Shown: one piece after another, positions 8,696 through 16,747 of the stretch
Layout: each line of letters begins with the position of its first letter
Position numbering within the stretch: position 1 is the stretch's first letter
Source of the DNA: Flagellimonas algicola
GTDB taxonomy: Bacteria; Bacteroidota; Bacteroidia; Flavobacteriales; Flavobacteriaceae
Direction of reading: 5' to 3'
Length of the DNA: 64,000 bases
NCBI RefSeq assembly: GCF_005937185.1
Contig: NZ_VCNI01000005.1
Span: 45,464 to 109,463, forward strand
Translations under genes and position numbers: made by a program
The notes under the pieces: model-generated
Database searches by the model: none
The model's input: only the letters and a program-made list of their open reading frames with translations
Told to the model about the DNA's origin: nothing

Positions 8696-10419
8696 AAATG
8701 ACAAGGCTTGCCCTTGGTGTGTTAACAATGTGTTTTGCGTTGCAATCCTGCCAATTCTTTGATAAGAAGAACGAAGAGGTGGAGAATGAAAGCACATCCA
8801 CAGCTGTTAAACCAATGGAAGATTTGCCGGAAACTACCAAACAACCCCTTTGGACTCCATATGATGAGACCGTGGAAATTCAGGAGAATGCCAATCATGA
8901 AAATGAGCGAATGCGATACAAATTCATTCAATCCAAAATTTTGGACAAGAATGAGGTTTTTGCTCCGCTTAATGCCGAGGTTGTCAAGTTTCCAAAGGAA
9001 AAATATGAAATGATGAAACCGTTGGTGTTGGAGCAGGACATTCCAACCATTCAAAACGCGGTTAAGGAGGGCAAATTCAACTATACTGAATTGGTGCTGT
9101 TCTACCTCTATAGAATTTATCACTATGAGCTGGATAAAGCCACCTCTTTGAACACGGTAATTGCGCTTAATCCCCATGTTTTGGATGAAGCTAATAAATT
9201 GGATTCGAATGCAGAAGGACATCATCCTATCTACGGAATGCCAATTTTGCTGAAGGACAACATTGGTGCTTCGGGAATGAATACCACTGCTGGAGCCATA
9301 GCGCTACAGGACAACCAAACGAATGACGCATTTATAGTACAACGATTAAAAGAAAACGGCGCACTTATTTTGGGTAAGGTAAACCTAAGTGAATGGGCCA
9401 ATTTTATTTGTGAGTGCCCCAACGGACAAAGTGCTGTTGGTGGGCAAACCTTGAACCCCTACGGCCGTCTTGCCTTTGATACGGGCGGATCTAGTGCTGG
9501 AAGCGGGACCTCGGTGGCGGCCAATTACGCCGTGGCTGCCGTTGGAACCGAGACCTCAGGCTCTATCTTGTCTCCTTCGGGCCAAAACTCGGTTGTGGGA
9601 ATGAAACCTACTATAGGTCTGCTAAGCCGCACTGGTATTGTACCCATTTCGAGTACTTTGGATACCCCTGGCCCTATGACCAAAAGCGTAATTGATAACG
9701 GGATACTTTTAGACGCTATGAGAGGGTTTGACATGGAGGACGAAAAGTCGGTCAAAGCGGATTGGGATGAAAATTGGTATGCTGAAGATGTGAGTTTGAA
9801 GGGTAAAAGATTTGGTGCCTTTAAAAATTACATGAAAAGTGATTCCATTTACAGGGAAACCATGGAGCAATTGAGAGCAGCTGGGGCAACAATCATTGAA
9901 TTTGAACCCCCTGAAGTTAATTTTGATGGATTTCTTTCCATTCTGAATATCGATATGAAAAACGACCTGCCATCATATATTAAAGCGCATGTGAAAGACT
10001 CAAATCGAGTTGCTGTACGAAGTGTACAGGATGTAGTGGACTTTAACCAAAAAGATAGCTTGACCAGAATTCCCTATGGACAAGCTCGTTTGGATGGGAT
10101 TTTGACGGATACCACATCTGCAGAAGGACTTAAAGGCATCAAACAAAGGACAAGAAAGGCTGGCCGCACCTATTTTAATACCCCTATGAACGATTATGGC
10201 TTGGATGCCATTCTGTCCATAAACAACCATGACGCTGGTGCAGCGGCCACCGCTGAATATCCCGCTCTCACTGTTCCGATGGGATATAAAGTTTCTGGAG
10301 AACCCATAAATTTGACCTTTATTGGAAAACAATTTCAAGAGGGAAAACTATACGCCCTCGGGGCCGCTTTTGAATCCCTCATCCAAGCACGTAAAATTCC
10401 AAAAGCATATATGGATTGA
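8692..10419 (+). CDS. amidase-signature lipoprotein
   Basis: 575 residues from the ATG at 8692, which overlaps the upstream stop. That start gives a lipoprotein signal (MKMTRLALGVLTMCFALQSC); an earlier in-frame start at 8668 would spoil it. The amidase signature is complete: Lys in PILLKDNIG, the Gly/Ser-rich GGSSAGSGTSVA, and the second Ser in GTETSGSILSPSG, giving the Ser-cisSer-Lys triad. It hydrolyses an amide on the periplasmic side; the substrate is unknown. The operon SASA-DUF2911-amidase ends here; an ECF-type promoter for the next gene follows. Confidence 0.92.
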   Translation: MKMTRLALGVLTMCFALQSCQFFDKKNEEVENESTSTAVKPMEDLPETTKQPLWTPYDETVEIQENANHENERMRYKFIQSKILDKNEVFAPLNAEVVKFPKEKYEMMKPLVLEQDIPTIQNAVKEGKFNYTELVLFYLYRIYHYELDKATSLNTVIALNPHVLDEANKLDSNAEGHHPIYGMPILLKDNIGASGMNTTAGAIALQDNQTNDAFIVQRLKENGALILGKVNLSEWANFICECPNGQSAVGGQTLNPYGRLAFDTGGSSAGSGTSVAANYAVAAVGTETSGSILSPSGQNSVVGMKPTIGLLSRTGIVPISSTLDTPGPMTKSVIDNGILLDAMRGFDMEDEKSVKADWDENWYAEDVSLKGKRFGAFKNYMKSDSIYRETMEQLRAAGATIIEFEPPEVNFDGFLSILNIDMKNDLPSYIKAHVKDSNRVAVRSVQDVVDFNQKDSLTRIPYGQARLDGILTDTTSAEGLKGIKQRTRKAGRTYFNTPMNDYGLDAILSINNHDAGAAATAEYPALTVPMGYKVSGEPINLTFIGKQFQEGKLYALGAAFESLIQARKIPKAYMD

Positions 10420-10483
10420 TTCCATGGTCACCCAGGTTTTTTGCTCGAGTACCCTGTTGAAAAGGAATTCTTTTTCAAAATGA

Positions 10484-10510
10484 TGTCACGTTTTTTGGTT
10501 TTGTTTTGTC
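10484..10510 (+). promoter_or_regulatory. ECF-type promoter of the sigma factor gene
   Basis: TGTCACG (10484-10490), 16 bases, TGTC (10507-10510). The same two elements at the same spacing occur before azoR (11781-11807). As I recall it, the promoter described for ECF41 sigma factors is TGTCACA-N16-CGTC, so each box differs by one base. The expected transcript start lies within a few bases of the ATG at 10519, so the message would be nearly leaderless. This suggests autoregulation. Confidence 0.6.
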
Positions 10511-10518
10511 ATTAAGTC

Positions 10519-11364
10519 ATGGAAGATTATCAAAATAAGTTATTTCCCTATGCCTACAATATTTTAGGCTCTGCAGATGATGCCAAGGACGCCATACAGG
10601 AAATCTTGATCAAATACCAGGACGTAAAAAACCAAGCTGTCCAAAATGAAATGGGATATCTTGTACGGTCTGTAATCAACGAGTCCATCAACCTTAAAAA
10701 GAAACGGCAAATGGGTTTGTCCAATGCCTTATGGCTTCCAGAACCCATTGCCACCGATGCCACCGATGAACAGATAGACAGCTCAGCGATCATATCCTAT
10801 TCCATGATGGTGCTTTTGGAAAAACTTTCGCCTAAAGAAAGAGCTGTTTTTATCCTTAAAGAAGCATTTGGGTATTCCCACCAGGAAATTGGTTTGGTGT
10901 TGGAAATGACCCTTGAAAATTCAAGAAAGCTATTGAGCAGGGGACGGAGTAGGTTGCGTTCCCTAAAAAAAGGAGTTTCCATAGACCATGCCAAGGTTCC
11001 CAAAGCGTATTTAGAGCGGTATGTGGACAGTATTCGAAGTGGGGATATCAAGAACTTAGAGCAAATGCTGTCCGAAGATATTATGGTTTCAGCCGATGGT
11101 GGTGACGAAATCCAGGTGGTTCGGGAACTTACCCGTGGTCTTAAAGCGGCTGTTAAGCTCCTTCTTTACGTGTTTAAGACGTATCAACAAAAAAACAAGA
11201 TAGTTGTTACCGAGGTTAACCATCAACCCGCCTTGCTCTACTACCAGGATGGGGTGTTGGTCAATTGCCAGATATTTCAAATTGAGGATGGGAAGATTGT
11301 CCAAATCCATGCGCAACTGGCTTCTAATAAATTAAAGGCACTCAAATCGGCCATTAATCCATAA
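10519..11364 (+). CDS. ECF41-like sigma factor with SnoaL-like C-terminal domain
   Basis: 281 residues. Region 2 (YNILGSADDAKDAIQEIL) and region 4 (LSPKERAVFILKEAFGYS, then EIGLVLEMTLENSRKLLSRG) form a sigma-70 ECF core to about residue 150. The linker has the motif WLPEP at residues 72-76, and the C-terminal SnoaL-like extension (165-281) has DGG at 193-195. Both are hallmarks I know from the ECF41 group, where the fused domain replaces an anti-sigma factor. No anti-sigma gene is adjacent, which fits. ridA follows 14 bases later; a matching promoter stands before azoR. Confidence 0.88.
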   Translation: MEDYQNKLFPYAYNILGSADDAKDAIQEILIKYQDVKNQAVQNEMGYLVRSVINESINLKKKRQMGLSNALWLPEPIATDATDEQIDSSAIISYSMMVLLEKLSPKERAVFILKEAFGYSHQEIGLVLEMTLENSRKLLSRGRSRLRSLKKGVSIDHAKVPKAYLERYVDSIRSGDIKNLEQMLSEDIMVSADGGDEIQVVRELTRGLKAAVKLLLYVFKTYQQKNKIVVTEVNHQPALLYYQDGVLVNCQIFQIEDGKIVQIHAQLASNKLKALKSAINP

Positions 11365-11378
11365 ACCCAAAAAATAAC

Positions 11379-11762
11379 ATGATTAGAGAACGAATTAGCT
11401 CAGGTTCAACCTTTGAGCAACAGATTGCCTATTCCCGAGCTGTAGTGGATGGCCGTTGGGTATTTGTTTCCGGTACCACAGGTTTTGATTACACCAACAT
11501 GACCATTTCAGAAGATTTAACCGAACAAACCCGGCAATGCCTTAAAAATATTGAAGAGGCACTGGTAAAAGCCAAATCCGGTTTGCAGGACGTGGTACGC
11601 GTACTGTACATACTTCCAAATGCCGAGGAATTTGAACAGTGTTGGCCCGTACTTCGCGAATATTTTGGAACGGTTCGTCCAGTGGCCACCATGATTTCGG
11701 CTGGGCTATCGAATCCTCGGATGAAAATTGAAATCCAAGTAACCGCTTTAAAGAAAAAGTAA
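11379..11762 (+). CDS. RidA family protein
   Basis: 127 residues of the YjgF/YER057c/UK114 fold. It begins with the SGSTFEQQIAYSRAVV segment, has VFVSGTTGFDY, and closes with MKIEIQVTALKKK. RidA itself removes reactive enamine/imine intermediates; this shorter divergent subfamily is not necessarily a true RidA. The usual arginine for substrate carboxylate is expected near NAEEFEQCWPVLREYF / GTVRPVATMI (R in VRP). It lies 14 bases after the sigma factor gene, in the same likely transcript. Confidence 0.85.
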   Translation: MIRERISSGSTFEQQIAYSRAVVDGRWVFVSGTTGFDYTNMTISEDLTEQTRQCLKNIEEALVKAKSGLQDVVRVLYILPNAEEFEQCWPVLREYFGTVRPVATMISAGLSNPRMKIEIQVTALKKK

Positions 11763-11780
11763 AAAATACTATGGGAGCAG

Positions 11781-11807
11781 TGTCACGTTTTCCGTTCGGA
11801 TTTTGTC
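11781..11807 (+). promoter_or_regulatory. second ECF-type promoter, before azoR-cupin
   Basis: TGTCACG (11781-11787), 16 bases, TGTC (11804-11807): identical boxes and identical spacing to 10484-10510. The expected transcript start near 11815 leaves about 15 bases before the ATG at 11831. The site lies inside the longest open frame (ATG 11771), which argues for 11831 as the true start of azoR. Confidence 0.6.
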
Positions 11808-11830
11808 CTATTCATATAAAGCAAAATACT

Positions 11831-12454
11831 ATGAAGACATTGTTACGAATTGACTGTAGCGCCAGAAAGCTAGGTTCCCATTCCAGGGAATTGGCAGATT
11901 ACTTTGAAGCAAGATGGAAACAATCCAACCCGGAAGGTTGTGTTGTCCATAGGGATTTAACACGTGAACAATTGCCCCATATCCAAAACAATACCATAGA
12001 GGGCTTCCATGTTTCTCAGCACGAGGCAGATGTCCATCAGAAAAATGCAGTAGCGCTTTCTGATCGGCTTATTAACGAACTTAAAAAGGCTGATGAGGTG
12101 GTGGTGAGTAGCCCCCTTTACAACCTCAATGTGCCTTCCAACCTTAAAGCATATATGGATCAGGTGGTACGTGCAGGACATACCTTTGGTATGGATGAAC
12201 AGGGGTATCATGGATTGCTCCAGAACAAAAAAGTGTTTTTGATCACTTCCAAAGGAGGAGTCTATAAAAACACTCCGATGGAAAAATTGGATTTCCAAGA
12301 ACCCTACCTCAAGGCCATCTTCGGGCATATGGGGATAACAGATGTTGAAACCTTCTCCCTAGAAGGAACTGCCCACCAAAATTTGGCGGATAAGAACAAG
12401 AAGACTCTTCAACTCGCAATTGATTCAACCCTTAAAATGACAACAAATGAATAA
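11831..12454 (+). CDS. azoR: FMN-dependent NADH-azoreductase / NAD(P)H oxidoreductase
   Basis: 207 residues from ATG 11831 (MKTLLRIDCSARKLGSHSRE). This is the flavodoxin-like FMN fold: phosphate-binding SARxxxSxS at the start, and SPLYNLNVPSNLKAYMDQVV and FLITSKGGVY later, as in AzoR. It reduces quinones or azo compounds with NAD(P)H. The longer frame from 11771 adds 20 residues without homology and spans the promoter. The stop overlaps the cupin gene start by 8 bases, so the two are coupled. Probably part of the sigma factor's regulon. Confidence 0.9.
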   Translation: MKTLLRIDCSARKLGSHSRELADYFEARWKQSNPEGCVVHRDLTREQLPHIQNNTIEGFHVSQHEADVHQKNAVALSDRLINELKKADEVVVSSPLYNLNVPSNLKAYMDQVVRAGHTFGMDEQGYHGLLQNKKVFLITSKGGVYKNTPMEKLDFQEPYLKAIFGHMGITDVETFSLEGTAHQNLADKNKKTLQLAIDSTLKMTTNE

Positions 12455-12971
12455 CATAGTTGACACTAAAACCGATTATTTTAATGACGTTCTCGAAAAC
12501 AGAGCCACTGTGATAGTACCCGACGAGGGGGAACAACTATTGCTCAAGGATATTGAGTTTACCTTAAAGGTAACCAGTGAAATGTCCAATGATCAATTGG
12601 GAGTTTACAAGATCACGCTGAACCCCATGGCAATCGGCGCCAAATTGCACTACCATAGATTCATGGATGAGACCTTTATTGTGGATAAAGGTGAATTGAC
12701 CATTCAGGTAGGGGAACAGGTCTTTAAAGCAGGAAAAGGGGCCATCGTCTATGTCCCTAGGTTTACGCCCCATGGATTTCAAAATGATACTGAAGAAAAA
12801 GTGGAACTTACCTTACTCTTTAATCCATCGCAAAAACGGGAGGGATTTTTCCGGGGACTTCAGGAAACCTTATCAGAAGAACCCATAGACCCAAAAAAGT
12901 ATCTGAAGCTTTATAATAAATATGATAGCTTTCCTGTGGACACTTCCAATATGATTCCTAAAAGAGATTGA
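12447..12971 (+). CDS. cupin domain protein
   Basis: 174 residues with one cupin barrel in the middle: motif 1 KLHYHRFMDETFIVDKGEL (histidines and Glu as metal ligands) and motif 2 VYVPRFTPHGFQN. The final ~40 residues are an extension outside the barrel. No catalytic role can be assigned; many such proteins are metal-dependent dioxygenases or bind small ligands. It overlaps azoR by 8 bases and ends 39 bases before rimO. Confidence 0.85.
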   Translation: MNNIVDTKTDYFNDVLENRATVIVPDEGEQLLLKDIEFTLKVTSEMSNDQLGVYKITLNPMAIGAKLHYHRFMDETFIVDKGELTIQVGEQVFKAGKGAIVYVPRFTPHGFQNDTEEKVELTLLFNPSQKREGFFRGLQETLSEEPIDPKKYLKLYNKYDSFPVDTSNMIPKRD

Positions 12972-12982
12972 TTTGGTATTCG

Positions 12983-12990
12983 TACTTTTG
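12983..12990 (+). promoter_or_regulatory. -7 box of rimO promoter
   Basis: TACTTTTG fits TAnnTTTG and lies after the cupin stop. The expected start near 12994 gives a 17-base leader. No good -33 box is seen at normal distance. Confidence 0.4.
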
Positions 12991-13010
12991 CTCCCCATTT
13001 TAAGGCAATT

Positions 13011-14318
13011 ATGCGAACAAAATCACTCAAACAGAACAAAATCAATGTAGTAACCCTTGGATGTAGCAAAAATGTCTACGATTCGGAGGTGCTCATGGGA
13101 CAGTTGAGGGCCAACAACAAGGAAGTGGTCCATGAGGAAGAAGGAAATGTAGTGGTGATCAATACTTGCGGATTTATTGCCAATGCCAAGGAGGAGAGTG
13201 TCAATACAATTTTGGAGTACGTCCAGAAAAAAGAAGCTGGTGATGTGGATAAGGTTTTTGTGACCGGCTGCTTAAGTGAGCGGTACAAACCTGATTTGGA
13301 ACAGGAGATTCCCAATGTGGATGAATATTTTGGAACCAGTGACCTTCCCAATCTGCTGAAAGCGCTCGGAGCGGACTATAAACATGAACTTATTGGGGAG
13401 CGATTGACCACTACGCCCAAGAACTATGCATATTTAAAAATAGCTGAGGGCTGTGATAGACCCTGTTCCTTTTGTGCCATTCCCTTGATGCGTGGAAAAC
13501 ACCGGAGCAAACCCATAGAAGAGCTGGTGAACGAGTCTGAAAAATTGGCTGCTAAAGGAGTAAAAGAGCTGATTCTGATTGCCCAGGACCTTACCTATTA
13601 CGGCTTGGATTTGTATAAAAAGCGGAATCTTGCAGAATTGCTTGAAGCTCTTGTACAAGTGGAAGGAATAGAGTGGATTCGTCTCCACTATGCCTTTCCC
13701 ACAGGCTTTCCAATGGATGTGCTGGAAGTAATGAAGCGAGAACCAAAGGTTTGCAATTATATTGATATTCCCCTTCAACATATCTCAGATGCCATTCTAA
13801 AGAGCATGCGAAGGGGAACCACCAAGGCAAAAACAACCAAATTACTGGAGGATTTTAGAGCTGCGGTGCCCGGAATGGCCATTCGGACTACCTTGATTGT
13901 TGGATATCCGGGCGAAACAGAAGAAGATTTCAACACGCTGAAAGAATGGGTCCGGGAAATGCGATTTGAACGATTGGGTTGCTTCACCTATAGCCACGAA
14001 GAAAATACCCATGCCTATACGTTAACCGATGACGTTCCAGAGGAAATAAAGCAGGAACGGGCTAATGAGATCATGGAGCTCCAATCCCAAATATCTTGGG
14101 AATTGAACCAGGAAAAAGTAGGTAAAACTTTTCGATGTATCATTGATCGTAAAGAAGGGAACCATTTTGTAGGCCGAACGGAGTTTGATTCCCCAGATGT
14201 GGACAATGAGGTCTTAATTGATGCAACCAAGCATTACGTCAAAATAGGGGAGTTTGTGAATATAGAGATCATGGAAGCTTCGGACTTTGATTTATATGGG
14301 ATTCCAGTGAAACCTTGA
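13011..14318 (+). CDS. rimO: ribosomal protein S12 methylthiotransferase RimO
   Basis: 435 residues. The N-terminal UPF0004 domain has TLGCSKNVYDSEVLMG; the radical-SAM centre has CDRPCSFCAIPLMRGKHRS (C-x3-C-x2-C); a C-terminal TRAM domain covers about residues 375-435. The RimO-type (not MiaB-type) pattern SKNVYDSE and CAIPxMRGxxRS is clear. It adds methylthio to the aspartate of ribosomal protein S12 using two [4Fe-4S] clusters. Single gene, with its own promoter. Confidence 0.96.
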   Translation: MRTKSLKQNKINVVTLGCSKNVYDSEVLMGQLRANNKEVVHEEEGNVVVINTCGFIANAKEESVNTILEYVQKKEAGDVDKVFVTGCLSERYKPDLEQEIPNVDEYFGTSDLPNLLKALGADYKHELIGERLTTTPKNYAYLKIAEGCDRPCSFCAIPLMRGKHRSKPIEELVNESEKLAAKGVKELILIAQDLTYYGLDLYKKRNLAELLEALVQVEGIEWIRLHYAFPTGFPMDVLEVMKREPKVCNYIDIPLQHISDAILKSMRRGTTKAKTTKLLEDFRAAVPGMAIRTTLIVGYPGETEEDFNTLKEWVREMRFERLGCFTYSHEENTHAYTLTDDVPEEIKQERANEIMELQSQISWELNQEKVGKTFRCIIDRKEGNHFVGRTEFDSPDVDNEVLIDATKHYVKIGEFVNIEIMEASDFDLYGIPVKP

Positions 14319-14349
14319 TTCGCTACAGCAATCTCGTGATAATTATCAT

Positions 14350-14379
14350 TTTGTCATTTAATTTTTCCTTGTAGCTTTG
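14350..14379 (+). promoter_or_regulatory. promoter of the DoxX-Gfo/Idh/MocA pair
   Basis: -33 box TTTG (14350-14353) and -7 box TAGCTTTG (14372-14379), 18 bases apart. Expected start near 14383, 28 bases before the ATG at 14411. Confidence 0.6.
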
Positions 14380-14410
14380 ATTTGTTTGTACTAAATCAAA
14401 ATCAAGGACT

Positions 14411-14896
14411 ATGGTCAATACTACTGCAGACCGAAAGGTCACGATGAGTATTACCCTGCTCAGAATTCTAATAGGATGGCATTTTCTGTATGAAGGGGTA
14501 ACGAAACTTTACAACCCCGAATGGACTTCGTTTGGGTATTTGGCATCGGCCCAAGGGCCACTAAAGCCTGTTTTTACCATGCTTGCCCAAGAACCCATGC
14601 TTCAGTGGGTAGATGTGCTGAACATGGTTGCACTACTTACTGTTGGGATTACGCTATTACTAGGTATTTTTGAAAGAAAAGGAGCCTTGGTAGGTATAGG
14701 GCTGCTCAGCTTGTACTACCTGGCTCATCCATCCTTACCAGGGGTTCACCAGATCAATGTGGAAGGAAATTATTGGATTGTAAACAAAAACCTTATTGAA
14801 TTGGTAGCTTGTATACTACTCTTCAATTTCCCAACAGGCCAATTTTTTGGTCTTGCATACTTTAGAAAAGGAAGATTAACCAAAACGCAACAATAA
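14411..14896 (+). CDS. DoxX family membrane protein
   Basis: 161 residues with four hydrophobic segments (near residues 12-30, 72-92, 96-113 and 128-148). It has the DoxX-type start ITLLRILIGWHFLYEGVTKLYNPEW. Such proteins are often paired with secreted or membrane redox enzymes, but their function is not settled. Its stop overlaps the ATG of the oxidoreductase by one base, which suggests that the two proteins work together. Confidence 0.85.
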   Translation: MVNTTADRKVTMSITLLRILIGWHFLYEGVTKLYNPEWTSFGYLASAQGPLKPVFTMLAQEPMLQWVDVLNMVALLTVGITLLLGIFERKGALVGIGLLSLYYLAHPSLPGVHQINVEGNYWIVNKNLIELVACILLFNFPTGQFFGLAYFRKGRLTKTQQ

Positions 14897-16518
14897 TGGA
14901 CTGGACAAGAAGAGATTTATTAAAGGGATTAGGGGGATTACCCATTTTAGGAGCTGTTTGGTGGGCTGGTGCTGCCGGTGTGGGCAGAAAAATGAGGGAA
15001 CGGACCCAAATTTTGGAACAGTTGAATATTATGCCATCATTGCCTGCAACGGTACCAGGTATAGAGGGAGAACCCATTAGAGTTGGGATTATTGGTTTTG
15101 GAATCCGAGGGGAGCAACTTTGCCGATCACTGGGTTTTGCAACGCAAGAATGGAAAGAGGAGATGAGATTGGCAGCAGAGGAAGATCCAAACCATTCGGC
15201 TTTGGAGGATTTTGAAAAGCAGGATAAACTCAATATAAAATTGGTTGGGGTTTGCGATGTTTTTGACGTACGTGCGGAAAAGGCATTGAGATCATTCAAC
15301 ACAGACGACAACAAAATCAAAAGGTTTGATACCTATACGTCAATGATTCGAAGTGGAGAAGTGGATGCGGTAGTTATCGCTACGCCCGATCATTGGCACG
15401 CTCCAATGTCCATTGAAGCCCTCAACAATAACGTTAGTGTGTATGTGGAAAAACCCATGACACATACGGTTGAAGAGACCTATAGGCTTCGAGAGGCGGC
15501 AAGGGCATCCAAAGCAACTTTTGCAGTGGGACACCAGCATAGACAGACCTTGAGCTTTATAACGGCAAGGGACATTGTGGAAAAGGGAACCTTAGGCCAT
15601 GTTTCCTTAATTCAGACCAACACCAATCGTAATGATGACAATGGTGCTTGGAACTATGATATTCATGAAAAGGCCAATCCACAGACAATAGACTGGGAAC
15701 AATTCTTGGGATCTGCGCCCAAAGTCCCTTTTAATAAGAACCACTTTTTTAGATGGCGAAAATGGTGGGCCTATGGATCAGGACTTTCTGGGGATTTGCT
15801 TACACATGACTATGATCGATTGAATTGCGTATTGAATATGGGTATTCCTGAATCCGTAAGCGCATCTGGCGGGATTTATACCCACAACGATGGTCGTGAT
15901 GTACCCGACGTTTTGCAAGTAAATATGGAATTCCCAAATTATTCCACAGGAAGTAGTCAAAATAAGGGCAAGGAAAATGGCATGACGTTTTGTTACAGCG
16001 CTTCTTTGGGAAATTCATTTGGCAGACCTACGGTTTTGATGGGGCATGATGCCACCATGGAATTGGGGAATAGACTTACGGTTTGGCCAGATGGAGCCTC
16101 CACTAGATATGGGGATATGTTAGAATTGGGAAAAATGCAGCCCAATGTACCCATTTATCAATATAATCCAGCAGCCAATGTTCCGGACGCAATCTCATCG
16201 GCCACTTCCCAATACTTTGCGGATAAAGGATTAATGTGGACCTATATCGATGGGGTTCGGGTGGATTCCACCTTCCTGCACATGCGCGAATGGTTGAGTG
16301 TGATCAGGAACGGAGGTAAGGTCAGTTGCGGAATTAAGGAAGGTTTTGAGGAAGCTATAGCCGCGCACATGGCGGGCTTGTCTTGGAAATTGGGTCGAAA
16401 AATTGAATGGGATGTGGATCAGGAAGAATTAAAACCAATTCCGGGAATCAATTTTGATGAAGTATTATTGGCCAATGGGCGGTGGGAAGCTCCAATTATG
16501 GAAACCCTAGAAGGCTAA
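14896..16518 (+). CDS. Tat-exported Gfo/Idh/MocA family oxidoreductase
   Basis: 540 residues. The N-terminus carries a twin-arginine signal (TRRDLLKGLGGLPILG), so it is folded with its NAD(P) before export. The Rossmann domain starts at IRVGIIGFGIRGEQL; the catalytic-type motif VEKPMTHTVEE (Lys of EKP) follows, and DHWHAPM precedes it. This is the large secreted Gfo/Idh group of Bacteroidetes and Planctomycetes. Known members oxidise sugars or act as hydrolases with a tightly bound NAD. The one-base overlap with the DoxX gene suggests one operon. Confidence 0.9.
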   Translation: MDWTRRDLLKGLGGLPILGAVWWAGAAGVGRKMRERTQILEQLNIMPSLPATVPGIEGEPIRVGIIGFGIRGEQLCRSLGFATQEWKEEMRLAAEEDPNHSALEDFEKQDKLNIKLVGVCDVFDVRAEKALRSFNTDDNKIKRFDTYTSMIRSGEVDAVVIATPDHWHAPMSIEALNNNVSVYVEKPMTHTVEETYRLREAARASKATFAVGHQHRQTLSFITARDIVEKGTLGHVSLIQTNTNRNDDNGAWNYDIHEKANPQTIDWEQFLGSAPKVPFNKNHFFRWRKWWAYGSGLSGDLLTHDYDRLNCVLNMGIPESVSASGGIYTHNDGRDVPDVLQVNMEFPNYSTGSSQNKGKENGMTFCYSASLGNSFGRPTVLMGHDATMELGNRLTVWPDGASTRYGDMLELGKMQPNVPIYQYNPAANVPDAISSATSQYFADKGLMWTYIDGVRVDSTFLHMREWLSVIRNGGKVSCGIKEGFEEAIAAHMAGLSWKLGRKIEWDVDQEELKPIPGINFDEVLLANGRWEAPIMETLEG

Positions 16519-16587
16519 ACCTTTGTTGTTTACTACAAATTAGATAAAACCTTAGCTTAGGTATTTTGATGCCGAAAATTATGTATT

Positions 16588-16620
16588 CCTAAAAAAGAAA
16601 TTGAATTTCAGGATTTTAGG
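16588..16620. repeat. nested inverted repeat after the oxidoreductase gene
   Basis: Outer arms CCTAAAA / TTTTAGG and inner arms GAAATT / AATTTC around one base. It could fold as a weak hairpin in RNA, 70 bases after the stop, but no T run follows, so it is not a classic terminator. It may be a transcript-end structure or a protein-binding site. The remaining bases of 16519-16747 show nothing else but the promoter below. Confidence 0.4.
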
Positions 16621-16713
16621 TAAATCGGTAAGCATTTGAGGCACCGGTTTCCTAATAATTGATTTCATTGTGTATTGAACTCGCTATACACTGGCTTGGT
16701 ATCATTATTTTTA

Positions 16714-16740
16714 TAAATTTGTATGATGTATGACAAATTT
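16714..16740 (+). promoter_or_regulatory. -7 box and overlapping operator of the FadR-type regulator
   Basis: -7 box TAAATTTG at 16714-16721, expected start near 16725, leader 23 bases. A perfect inverted repeat, AAATTTGT (16715-16722) and ACAAATTT (16733-16740) with 10 bases between, overlaps this box and the start site. The position fits autorepression by the encoded regulator. The -33 region is poor. Confidence 0.5.
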
Positions 16741-16747
16741 AGAATGA

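Noticed and set aside
8722..9225. 167-codon frame on the minus strand
   Set aside because: It is the mirror of the amidase gene, which has full family motifs; the antisense protein shows no recognisable features.
11771..11830. Upstream in-frame ATG for azoR
   Set aside because: The extra 20 residues lack homology and overlap the TGTCACG-N16-TGTC promoter; ATG 11831 fits the family start.
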